DNA from: an uncultured bacterium
GTDB taxonomy: Bacteria; Verrucomicrobiota; Kiritimatiellia; CAIKKV01; CAITUY01
Assembly (NCBI GenBank): GCA_903895695.1
Contig: CAITUY010000231.1
Span: 1 to 45,703 of the forward strand
Reading direction: 5' to 3'
DNA length: 45,703 bases
The notes below the pieces were generated by a model. The model saw only the letters and a program-made list of their open reading frames with translations, did no database searches and was not told the DNA's origin. Below are positions 39,341-45,703 of the stretch, in pieces (within the stretch, counting starts at the first letter, position 1; each line of letters opens with the position of its first letter). A program made the position numbers and the translations under genes.

Positions 39341-41590
39341 CTAGAACCGCATTTCGACTTTGACGCCGAGGACGGCGGGTTCGTCGATCCAGCCGGTCTT
39401 GTCGGGGAAGGCGCCCGTGAAACCGGAGGAGTACTCGTAGCGCTTGGCGCCGGTGATGTTCTGCGCGAACAGCGTCAGCGTGGCCTCCGTCTTGGTCGGG
39501 GGCTTCCAGGATAGCGCGGCATTCACGCGGACGTCCGTACCGGCGAAGTTTTCTTCGCTCAGCTTGGCATCGGTCGCCGCCATGGTGGTGTTCCCGCCTG
39601 CCGCCGCGTACTTGCGATCGTACATCGTCTCGCCGTCTTTGTAGCCTTCCCAGGCCCAGAACACCTGGGCGTCCACATGGAAGGTGAAGCGCATGGGCAA
39701 TCCCACGGTGCCGAACACCTTGGTGGCGTTGTTGGCCCAGTTGTTGAGATCGTTGCCCGCGCTCTCCAGGCCGGCGACACTGTAATCGGCATAACTGATG
39801 CCCTGGGCCGTCGTCGGGTCGGCGCAATCCCAGCGAAGCTGCTTGGTGAACGAGTGGTTGGCGCCGACCAGGAGATCGCCGACCTGGTAGCGAAGCTCGG
39901 GTTCCACGCCGCAGAGGTCCAGGTCGCCCACGGGGCCGGAATGGTCGCCCAACCAACTGATGGCCTTGACACGGTCGTAGAAGACAGAGGTGTCGAAGGT
40001 GAAGTTGGGGGTGATCAGCCGCGAGTACATGACTTCATAGCCGGCGAGCGTCTCGGTGTCGGCCGTGCGTCCGTTGAGATCATCCTTGTAGGCCTCCTCG
40101 GTCGTGCACATGCGCACCGAGCGTTGCCAGACCAGGCGGACGACGTCCTGCTTGTCCAGCTCAGACGACAGCGCCACCCGCGGGGAAAAGAGATAGTCAG
40201 AGAACGAGTGCTTGTCCACGCGCGCCGACAGCAGCAGCGTGGCGCGGGGATCGAAGGCCAGTTGCGCTTCGCCGAGAACGGAGTTCCGGGTGGCGTCAAA
40301 GCCATTGGCGGCCAATTCCTGCATGCTTTGGCCGCTCGTCGTCTTGAAGTCCTTCAGGTTCATGTACATCTGGTCGAGCGAACCCGGGCGATACCATTCG
40401 TAGCCGAACTCGTACCCGGCGGCCACGCGATAGGTGTCGTTGAACCGCAGGTGCAGCATCGTGCTGGCGGTCAATTCGGACTCCCGGAAATCGTAGACCA
40501 CATTTCCGGGCGGGACGCCCAGGTACGGATCCTGGTCGTAGGGCTTGGCTCCGTTCGCGATGAGGTAATCGCTGTAGTACTCCGAGTCGAAGCCCACCGT
40601 CGTGTCGAGCGACACGTTATCGGTAAAGACGTGCTTGTTCTCCGCGACCAGGGCTTCGTCTTCCGCGGAGGCGAATCGTTGCGGGACGGACTCATCTGCC
40701 GCGGTCGTCATCCGCTTCCATTCCAGGGTGGAGGGAATGCCGGCGCGCGTGAACCGGCCCCATACGCGCCAATCTTCGTCCCGGCTGAGATCGACGAAGG
40801 CCTTGACCTGGGGCTTGTCGAGATTGTCGGCAAAATAGGGCGAAACGTGGTCCTTGGACGTCGTCTCCCGGGCGGCTCCCGTGGTCCGGTTGATCTCGAA
40901 GTACTCCGGGTCGTCGACGCCCGCGGTCCAGCGTGCACTGCCGTACATGTAGAGATTGAGGCCATTTTCAGCGTGGCCATAGCTGCCATAGGCCCCGCCC
41001 GAGTTGTAGCGGGTCACATACTCCGCGCCGACAATCGTGCCCGGCGCCGTCGCGGCGCTGCGCGTCACGATATTGATCACGCCGGCAATGGCGCCGGGCC
41101 CGTAGGTGACGGACCCGGGGCCGCGGATGATCTCGATGCGTTCGATGTCGTTGAGGTCCCAGTCCAGGATTTCCAGGGTTACGCCCTGGCTGGCCTTCTG
41201 GTTCATATTGCGGCCGTTCACGAGCAGGAGGATCTTGTAGTTGCGATCGGCGATGAGGCCGCGGATGCCAATGCGCGGGGCCAGGTGGTCCAGCCAGAGC
41301 GCGCCCGGTACGTAGATCTCGATCAGGTCCGCGATATTGCGGGCGGGCGTCACGTCGATCATGTCGCGCGTGATCGTGGTCACGGAGACCGGCGTGGTGG
41401 AGAGTTTGCTTCCGGTGCTGCTGCCGATGACCACCTCGGTATTCAGCAGTTCTTCAAGCGTCAGGTGCAGCAGTTGCTTGCCCGGGGGTGTGGAGTCATC
41501 CTCCGGCGCCGCCCGCGACGCTGGCGAGGCAGCCAGCAACCATACGAATGAGCAGCCGACGAACACCAGCCTCGGCACTGTACGCATCAC
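39341..41590 (-). CDS. TonB-dependent outer-membrane receptor
   Basis: This 749-residue protein has a signal peptide (MMRTVPRLVFVGCSFVWLLA...), then a plug domain: PVSVTTITRDMIDVTPARNI, RIGIRGLIADRNYKILLLVNGRN, IIRGPGSVTYGPGAIAGVINIVTR. A beta-barrel follows that ends VKVEMRF with the C-terminal Phe of outer-membrane barrels. TonB-dependent receptors take up siderophores, cobalamin, sugars or other ligands. No clear TonB box was found near the N-terminus of the mature protein. A mirror palindrome and a TTGACA lie upstream. The ligand is unknown. Confidence 0.88.
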   Translation of the reverse strand: MMRTVPRLVFVGCSFVWLLAASPASRAAPEDDSTPPGKQLLHLTLEELLNTEVVIGSSTGSKLSTTPVSVTTITRDMIDVTPARNIADLIEIYVPGALWLDHLAPRIGIRGLIADRNYKILLLVNGRNMNQKASQGVTLEILDWDLNDIERIEIIRGPGSVTYGPGAIAGVINIVTRSAATAPGTIVGAEYVTRYNSGGAYGSYGHAENGLNLYMYGSARWTAGVDDPEYFEINRTTGAARETTSKDHVSPYFADNLDKPQVKAFVDLSRDEDWRVWGRFTRAGIPSTLEWKRMTTAADESVPQRFASAEDEALVAENKHVFTDNVSLDTTVGFDSEYYSDYLIANGAKPYDQDPYLGVPPGNVVYDFRESELTASTMLHLRFNDTYRVAAGYEFGYEWYRPGSLDQMYMNLKDFKTTSGQSMQELAANGFDATRNSVLGEAQLAFDPRATLLLSARVDKHSFSDYLFSPRVALSSELDKQDVVRLVWQRSVRMCTTEEAYKDDLNGRTADTETLAGYEVMYSRLITPNFTFDTSVFYDRVKAISWLGDHSGPVGDLDLCGVEPELRYQVGDLLVGANHSFTKQLRWDCADPTTAQGISYADYSVAGLESAGNDLNNWANNATKVFGTVGLPMRFTFHVDAQVFWAWEGYKDGETMYDRKYAAAGGNTTMAATDAKLSEENFAGTDVRVNAALSWKPPTKTEATLTLFAQNITGAKRYEYSSGFTGAFPDKTGWIDEPAVLGVKVEMRF

Positions 41591-41917
41591 ACACGACCCC
41601 CCCAGTTGCGACGACCGGCCCAGTGATTTGGACTCCGCTGGAGCAAATTGACGCTTTTCCCGGGTAATGTGTCAAGGGGTTATCAGCGCCATGTTTTCAC
41701 AGGCGCGTAGCTCCGAGGCTCGTGTTGTGTTCTTGGAGGTACGACACAAAATCTGGGCTGACGACGGTTTCGAACCGGCGCGGGAAGCCGCGCCGCTCCG
41801 AGGCTTCAGAGGTCGTCTTGACTCGGCTAGCCGGGGCAGTTCCAGAATCCGTTGCCTACCTATCTCGAGGGGTGCGTTTGCCTTGCCGCCCCAGTCCGCT
41901 GGGCGTAGTATCGCCGC
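41591..41917. other. Divergent intergenic region with an inverted repeat and a hairpin
   Basis: No gene is supported here. TTGACG (41648-41653) and its mirror TGTCAA (41670-41675) form a TTGAC-N18-GTCAA inverted repeat that supplies a perfect TTGACA -35 for the leftward receptor gene. CGGCGCGG-GAAG-CCGCGCCG at 41776-41795 is a perfect eight-base stem with a four-base loop and no T-tract. The promoter for the rightward gene occupies 41883-41911. Confidence 0.5.
41883..41911 (+). promoter_or_regulatory. Promoter TTGCCG-17-TAGTAT, likely leaderless
   Basis: TTGCCG (41883-41888) and TAGTAT (41906-41911) have ideal 17-base spacing. The ATG at 41918 is six bases after the -10 and no ribosome site is possible, so the mRNA probably starts at the ATG, as for the antitoxin at 9467. 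Confidence 0.6.
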
Positions 41918-42419
41918 ATGAACCCTCTCTGGAATCCCGACGCCAAATCCGCCTCCATCCGCAGTTGGGCCGAACACCTGCACAAGGAGGCCAAGCGCGT
42001 GTTCCTCCAGGACAAGGCCCATGCCCACTTCGTGTTCGCGTTCAGTGATTCGGGGCCGGTCTCAGTCACGCCCGTCCCTCCCAAGACCCCCCCCGGACCA
42101 GGCCCACAACGCGATCATAATGGCGATCCGGACGAACGCCCTCTACGCGATCATTGACGTCGGGGAAGCCTGGACGTACTTCCCGAAGGCCGGGAAGGAC
42201 CACACCGCCTTCCAGCTCCTCGACGGCGAGAAACGGGTCAGTGACCTGCAGAGTGGTGACAGGACGGAAGCCCTATATCTCAGGATGGAGTCGAGGGATG
42301 GGGACTGCGTGGTTTACCTCAATTCGATCCTGCGGGAAGGCAACCAGGTCGAATTGGGGGAAGAGCGCACGATTTCCCACGAGGATTTGCAGTGGTTCGC
42401 CAATCGACGAAAAGCCTGA
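41918..42419 (+). pseudogene. Unknown protein, frameshifted at an 8-C tract
   Basis: The first frame (MNPLWNPDAKSASIRSWAEH, FVFAFSDSGPVSVTPVPPKT) runs to a tract of eight C at 42087-42094 and then loses sense. The frame offset by one base continues with NALYAIIDVGEAWTYFPKAG and ends EDLQWFANRRKA. With seven C the two halves join as one protein of about 166 residues. The family is unknown to me. The break may be a sequencing error, a real inactivation, or a phase-variable or slippage switch. The promoter just upstream is intact. Confidence 0.6.
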
Positions 42420-42470
42420 CGGCTTCCGTCGTTGGTGTCACAGCCTGACCGTCGGAGCGGGTGGGCTGAA

Positions 42471-42620
42471 TCAGTGCCTCTTGAAATACTGGACTTCTCT
42501 TTCGTGTTGTTCTGCGCCGGCACGCGTTGTGAAGGTTCCCAGGTTTCTGCGTTTCCCGGTTTTGGGGTTCTTCTTGCGCGAGTACAAACGGTACTCACCG
42601 GTCTTGAGTTTCCTGATCAT
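42471..42620 (-). CDS. Conserved 49-residue basic protein
   Basis: This small protein starts MIRKLKTGEYRLYSRKKNPK and ends AEQHEREVQYFKRH. I recall near-identical 48-49-residue hypothetical proteins in many Deltaproteobacteria and other phyla, so it is a real conserved gene of unknown function. It is very basic and has a beta-beta-alpha look (G-x-YRLYSRK, RNLGTF, AEQHERE), close to integrase N-terminal DNA-binding domains. GGGAG lies upstream of the ATG at 42620. It overlaps the macrodomain remnant by four bases. Confidence 0.75.
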   Translation of the reverse strand: MIRKLKTGEYRLYSRKKNPKTGKRRNLGTFTTRAGAEQHEREVQYFKRH

Positions 42621-42727
42621 TTTGCGGTTCTCCCATGGATGTTCAACCGGTGGGCCGGAGCATCTTCGCCATCCCGCACGATCGCATCGACCGCCAGCGT
42701 CGTGATGTCGGCCTGGATGGCGTTCAT
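42617..42727 (-). pseudogene. Macrodomain protein remnant, N-terminus only
   Basis: The frame starts MNAIQADITTLAVDAIV, which matches the first strand and helix of macrodomain (ADP-ribose-binding) proteins such as YmdB, where the next residues should be NAAN. Instead it continues with 19 unrelated residues and stops at 42617-42619. The ATG is two bases after the nitroreductase stop, so an operon pair of nitroreductase and macrodomain has lost most of the second gene by deletion. Confidence 0.6.
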
Positions 42728-42729
42728 GT

Positions 42730-43245
42730 TTACGCCCAGCGCTCCCGTTTGACTATCTTGTCCAGCGGCATGCGGGATTTCGTTGCCGGTCCCGGGGTCT
42801 TCGGGTACCCGACGGGCATCAGTTCCACGACCCGTATCTCCGGCGGGATGCTGAGAATCTCCTTAACCTTGGCCTCGTCGAACGCGCCAATCCAGCAGGT
42901 TCCCAGTCCCTCAGCAGCCGCGCACAAGGCCAGGTGGTCCATGGCAATGGCCACGTCGATCGGGTAGCAAGGCTGGCCGCACGTCATCACGTGCCCGTTG
43001 GTCTCGGCACAGCACGCCAGCACCACCGGCGCCTCGCCGACAAACGTTTGATTCCTGGCCGCCACAGCCAGCTTCTTCCGGGTATCAGAATCGCGGATGA
43101 CAACAAACCGCCATTCCTGCCGATTACTGGCCGAGGGCGCAAGCCTGGCGGCGTCGAGCAGCCGCATCATGGTTTCCTCCGGGATATCCTTGTCGGCGAA
43201 TTCTCGCACGCTCTTCCGGACTTCGATTGCCTCGTATACGTCCAT
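42730..43245 (-). CDS. Nitroreductase-family FMN protein
   Basis: This 171-residue protein has the nitroreductase fold: MDVYEAIEVRKSVREFADKD at the start, LLDAARLAPSASNRQEWRFV (FMN contacts) and HLALCAAAEGLGTCWIGAFD near the end, finishing KTPGPATKSRMPLDKIV. It should reduce flavin-dependent substrates with NAD(P)H. The start at 43245 has GGAAGGAGG upstream. The central CCAETNGHVMTCGQPCYP is Cys-rich and could bind a cluster, as in some anaerobe members. The macrodomain remnant follows. Confidence 0.85.
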   Translation of the reverse strand: MDVYEAIEVRKSVREFADKDIPEETMMRLLDAARLAPSASNRQEWRFVVIRDSDTRKKLAVAARNQTFVGEAPVVLACCAETNGHVMTCGQPCYPIDVAIAMDHLALCAAAEGLGTCWIGAFDEAKVKEILSIPPEIRVVELMPVGYPKTPGPATKSRMPLDKIVKRERWA

Positions 43246-43288
43246 TGGCTGCCTCCTTCCTAATACCGGCATAGTAGCACCGGTGTCC

Positions 43289-43356
43289 GTTCGATGCAAA
43301 AGGCATGCCATGACGAGCATGGCGACACCCAGTCGGTCGACGGGTTCGCATCGAAC
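43289..43356. repeat. Nested inverted repeat in a divergent promoter region
   Basis: GTTCGATGC (43289-43297) and GCATCGAAC (43348-43356) are perfect nine-base arms 50 bases apart. Inside them GCCATG-ACGAG-CATGGC is a perfect six-base stem. They lie between the leftward nitroreductase and rightward GHL10-type genes. It could form a cruciform or be a two-site operator. It is not a tRNA. Confidence 0.45.
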
Positions 43357-43436
43357 GCCGCAGTGTTTAGCGTATGGCAGTTGACGAGGCGGCCGCGCCT
43401 GGGGTAGTGATTCGGCATTCAGGAAGAGGAGCACAC

Positions 43437-44432
43437 ATGATGAGGATTGGAACCTGGCTGCACGATGTACCCAAGACCAAGGAGGATATCGACACGACGG
43501 TGGGCAAGTTGGCGGCGATGGGGGTGAATTGCCTCATCACGTCATTCAAAAACTGGACCGGACCGACGTTTTACCCGTCGCAAATTGCCTACACCGAGGA
43601 GGGGTTCGAGGATCCCGCTCTCTATGGGCGCCTGATCGACCGCTGTCACGAAGCGGGGATTCAATTCGAGGCGTGGACTTGCACGTTCCCGGAGAGCGGT
43701 CGCTCGAAACTGCTGGAGGACCATCCCGAATGCCGGGTGACAACCGCGGACGGCAAAGAGTATCGCGTGGAAGGCAATGGGATCGCCTGGGCCTGTCCGG
43801 CGTCCGACCTTACACAGGAGTACGAATTGGCGCTATGCCGGGAAGTGCTGGAGTTCTACCCGCAGATCGACGGACTCCATCTCGACTACATCCGGTTTCC
43901 CTCCGCCGAGGTCTGTCGGTGCGAACACTGCCGGCAGGAGTTCAGCAGCCGTTACGGGTTCGACCTGGCCCGGGATAACGGCAGGGACGGGGTCCCGTCC
44001 TTCGATGCCTTCGTGCGGTGGCGTTGCGGGCACATCCGCCGGTTTGTCGATAGGGCGGCCTCCGTGACACGTCTGGCCGGCGTCAGGCTCTCGGCTGCCG
44101 TTTTTCCCTATTATCCGTCGATCATGTACGACATGGGCCAGGACTGGGTGGACTGGTGCCATTCCGGACTGCTCGATGCCGCCTATCCGATGAACTACAA
44201 CTGGTCCGATCTCATGGTCGGGCGTTACACACAAGTCCACAAACTCCTGCTGGCCGGAACCGCGACCGTGGTGTGCCAGGGGTTAAGCGTGACCAGGGGC
44301 ATCACGGCGCCCGTCCTCCGGCAGCTTGGCCAGGCGGCTCTCGACAGGGGCTCGCAGGGGTTGATCTTCTTCGAGGCGCGCGGGTTAATGGAATTGCCGA
44401 ACGATACCTTGCGGCCGTTCGTCGCGGGGTGA
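43437..44432 (+). CDS. GHL10-type family 10 glycosyl-hydrolase-like protein
   Basis: This 331-residue protein has the TIM-barrel look of GHL10/YngK proteins: LAAMGVNCLITSFKNWTG, AGIQFEAWTCTFPESG, QIDGLHLDYIRFPSAEVCRC, and LDAAYPMNYNW. The LHLDYIRFP and YPMNYNW strands are signature parts of the family, with acidic residues as likely catalysts. There is no signal peptide, whereas many relatives are secreted. A CRCEHC pair after the third motif could bind metal. GAGGAG precedes the ATG at 43437; an upstream start lies in noncoding sequence. The substrate is unknown. Confidence 0.75.
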   Translation: MMRIGTWLHDVPKTKEDIDTTVGKLAAMGVNCLITSFKNWTGPTFYPSQIAYTEEGFEDPALYGRLIDRCHEAGIQFEAWTCTFPESGRSKLLEDHPECRVTTADGKEYRVEGNGIAWACPASDLTQEYELALCREVLEFYPQIDGLHLDYIRFPSAEVCRCEHCRQEFSSRYGFDLARDNGRDGVPSFDAFVRWRCGHIRRFVDRAASVTRLAGVRLSAAVFPYYPSIMYDMGQDWVDWCHSGLLDAAYPMNYNWSDLMVGRYTQVHKLLLAGTATVVCQGLSVTRGITAPVLRQLGQAALDRGSQGLIFFEARGLMELPNDTLRPFVAG

Positions 44433-44446
44433 CGCGGTAAAGACGG

Positions 44447-44486
44447 TTGACGCAGCCAAGTGGCCGTGCCATATTAGCCATGTGGC
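44447..44486 (+). promoter_or_regulatory. Promoter and paired operators of the Xre/RES module
   Basis: TTGACG (44447-44452) and CATATT (44470-44475) are 17 bases apart. GCCAAGTGGC (44455-44464) and GCCATGTGGC (44477-44486) are two near-identical GCCA-NN-TGGC boxes, 22 bases apart centre to centre, and they flank the -10. Two antitoxin dimers could bind on one face and shut the promoter off. Confidence 0.65.
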
Positions 44487-44499
44487 AATGAGGAGAACC

Positions 44500-45030
44500 A
44501 TGACTACTGCGACGCTTACCCGGAAACCTCGTGAAACGGTACGCGTATTGGCTGAACAGGGACGAGACCGGTCAACGGCTAAGGCGGCCGCCTGGGACGG
44601 CTCTGCGGCTTTGCCGCCTTATTGGGCCGCTGTCAGCAAGGTCATCGGAATCAAGCATACGGGGCTTCACACGGTCGTGGCCCAGATCCGGGCAGGGCTT
44701 CCCGCAACAACCATCCAGTTCCTGCAGCGGCAGATCGGGATAACGAACTCACAACTGGCGGCAGCGGTGAACATCCCGGGGCGGACACTTTCGCGCCGTG
44801 CCAGGGCGGGGCGTCTGCACGCTGACGAATCCGAACGCGTGGTACGCATTGCGCGACTGTTCATCAGGGCGGTCCAGGTCCTTGGCGATAACGACCGCGC
44901 GAGGCAGTGGCTGAAAACCCCGAAACGTGCGCTCGCGGGCGTGACCCCCCTTGAGTACGCAGACACTGAGCCAGGCGCTGAAGAGGTGCTGAACCTGCTG
45001 GGCCGGTTAGAGCACGGTGTCTTCACGTGA
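44500..45030 (+). CDS. Xre/MbcA/ParS-family antitoxin (DUF2384)
   Basis: This 176-residue protein has a disordered N-terminus, then a helix-turn-helix (FLQRQIGITNSQLAAAVNIPG, RTLSRRARAG) and the DUF2384 C-terminal domain (RIARLFIRAVQVLGDNDRAR, QWLKTPKRALAGVTPLEYADT). These antitoxins neutralise RES toxins and repress their own genes. The ATG at 44500 follows GAGGAG; an in-frame start at 44482 lies inside the operator region. It overlaps the RES toxin gene by GTGA. Confidence 0.88.
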   Translation: MTTATLTRKPRETVRVLAEQGRDRSTAKAAAWDGSAALPPYWAAVSKVIGIKHTGLHTVVAQIRAGLPATTIQFLQRQIGITNSQLAAAVNIPGRTLSRRARAGRLHADESERVVRIARLFIRAVQVLGDNDRARQWLKTPKRALAGVTPLEYADTEPGAEEVLNLLGRLEHGVFT

Positions 45031-45494
45031 CGATCACGGCTTGGCGCATCACGCAGGCAACTCGGATAAGTCGCGCCTTTGACGGCGAAGGCGCGCGACT
45101 CCATGGCGGCCGGTGGAATTCAGTCGGAACACCCGTGGTCTACCTGGCTGAGAACGCCGCCCTTGCCGTCCTCGAGATGTTGGTCCACATCGAATTTGTG
45201 GCGGCAATGGACATGTACGTTTTGATCCCCGTTGCCTTCGACTCGCGCCTGGTCCATACACTGCAGAAGAGAAGCATCCCGCGGGATTGGTCAACAAGTC
45301 CTTCGCCACCCACCACGCAGGCAATCGGCGACAGATGGGTTACCAAGGGGGAGGACCTGCTGTTGAGTGTTCCAAGTGCACTCGTGCCCACCGAACGGAT
45401 TTACTTGTTGAACCCCAAACATGCCGATTTCGCAAAGCTACACATCGATATTCGGCAATCTGCGGTTCTAATCTGGCTGGTTGGCGCAACATGA
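45027..45494 (+). CDS. RES-domain toxin (NAD+-degrading)
   Basis: This 155-residue protein has the RES fold: AWRITQATRISRAFDGEGARL, HGGRWNSVGTPVVYLAENAALAVLEM, and LLLSVPSALVPTERIYLLNPKH. The conserved Arg, Glu (about residue 50) and Ser that name the family are present. RES toxins such as MbcT phosphorylise or hydrolyse NAD+. A GTG start overlaps the antitoxin stop, as usual. It is probably intact. Confidence 0.88.
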   Translation: MTITAWRITQATRISRAFDGEGARLHGGRWNSVGTPVVYLAENAALAVLEMLVHIEFVAAMDMYVLIPVAFDSRLVHTLQKRSIPRDWSTSPSPPTTQAIGDRWVTKGEDLLLSVPSALVPTERIYLLNPKHADFAKLHIDIRQSAVLIWLVGAT

Positions 45495-45495
45495 A

Positions 45496-45555
45496 CTAGC
45501 AGATTGTCGGCACAAAGCTTGTGACGGCAACAGGTTACTTCCGACAAGCTGCTAG
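45496..45555. repeat. 15-base inverted repeat after the RES toxin
   Basis: CTAGCAGATTGTCGG (45496-45510) and CCGACAAGCTGCTAG (45541-45555) pair with one mismatch around a 30-base loop that itself holds CACAA-3-TTGTG. It starts one base after the toxin stop and ends two bases before the likely insertion-sequence tip. It may be a terminator or the target of the element. Confidence 0.5.
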
Positions 45556-45556
45556 G

Positions 45557-45703
45557 TGTTGTAGTACGTGCTGTATCTCTCCAGTGCGGATTCCGGCGAA
45601 ATCGGCCACTCATTCCGATTTCATATCGGACAGTCGTTCCGATGATATCGGACACCCTCGGAGCGAAGCGACGCTGGCTGGGTGAATTTGTATCACAATC
45701 CGA
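45557..45703 (+). mobile_element. IS21-like element, left end (partial)
   Basis: From TGTTGTAGTACGTG at 45557 the sequence holds three repeats of the form TTCCGAT-x-ATCGGACA: 45591-45608 (variant), 45613-45632 and 45637-45654. Multiple terminal repeats of this type, with a TGT tip, are typical of IS21-family ends where the transposase binds. The istA gene would start beyond the window. The family is recalled, not searched, so the name is tentative. Confidence 0.5.

Noticed and set aside
39677..41551. A 624-residue open frame opposite the TonB-dependent receptor.
   Set aside because: The receptor has a signal peptide, plug motifs and a C-terminal Phe; the antisense frame has none of these.
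41690..41800. A tRNA-like stretch with GCTC and GGTTTCGAACC segments.
   Set aside because: The acceptor, D and anticodon stems do not pair and the T loop is out of register.
42432..42752. A 106-residue plus-strand frame across the small basic gene.
   Set aside because: The minus strand here encodes a conserved 49-residue protein and a macrodomain start, both with family resemblance; the plus frame has none.

Overview
This 45.7 kb window is GC-rich, gene-dense DNA from a Gram-negative bacterium. It carries a TonB-dependent receptor, an LptF/LptG-type permease, a LolD/FtsX-type exporter and a DUF481 outer-membrane protein. A likely placement is the PVC assemblage (Kiritimatiellota, Lentisphaerota or Verrucomicrobiota). 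The hints are a receptor kinase with a DWG motif, TPRs and leucine-rich repeats, an orphan RHS gene with a MORN-repeat partner, and a GGTAGGGCG...CGCCCTACC palindromic repeat. No rRNA or tRNA gene was found, so this placement is an inference.

Layout. 1-1.8 kb is a damaged accessory patch: the start of an IS3-family element has cut a type III restriction (Res) gene, followed by a PLD-like gene, a gene remnant and a palindromic repeat. 1.8-6.7 kb (minus strand) is an alpha-glucan operon: debranching enzyme, small SAP-like Cys-rich protein, GT4 glycosyltransferase and GH57 hydrolase. 6.9-9.4 kb (plus) holds a DUF481 protein, an MGMT-like alkyltransferase and BioA. 9.4-12.6 kb is a defence-type cluster: a VapBC-like pair, a doubly frameshifted PD-(D/E)XK nuclease, an unrecognised 262-residue protein and a Phd/VapC pair. 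12.6-15.2 kb (minus) has threonine synthase, an RluA-type pseudouridine synthase and a lone receiver domain. 15.3-22.1 kb (plus) has a calcineurin-PHP fusion, then a translationally coupled esterase, ABC ATPase and FtsX permease. 22.1-26.5 kb has LptF/LptG, a TVP38-type membrane protein and a PAP2-ArnT fusion. 26.5-29.5 kb holds the orphan RHS fragment coupled to a membrane MORN-repeat protein, both more A/T-rich than their surroundings. 30.2-33.7 kb is a core operon of TlyA, NAD kinase and type IA topoisomerase.

33.6-41.6 kb has VOC and YCII proteins, an exported rhodanese, an AsmA-like protein, the receptor kinase and the TonB-dependent receptor. 41.9-45.7 kb has a gene broken at an 8-C tract, a conserved 49-residue protein, a macrodomain remnant, a nitroreductase, a GHL10-type protein, an Xre/RES toxin-antitoxin pair with paired operators, and repeats that look like an IS21-family end at the right edge.

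Three toxin-antitoxin modules, several decayed genes, and insertion-sequence ends at both edges show repeated gene gain and loss in the accessory parts. The most interesting candidate system is the RHS-tip/MORN pair: two coupled genes whose change in base composition begins about where the RHS core ends.
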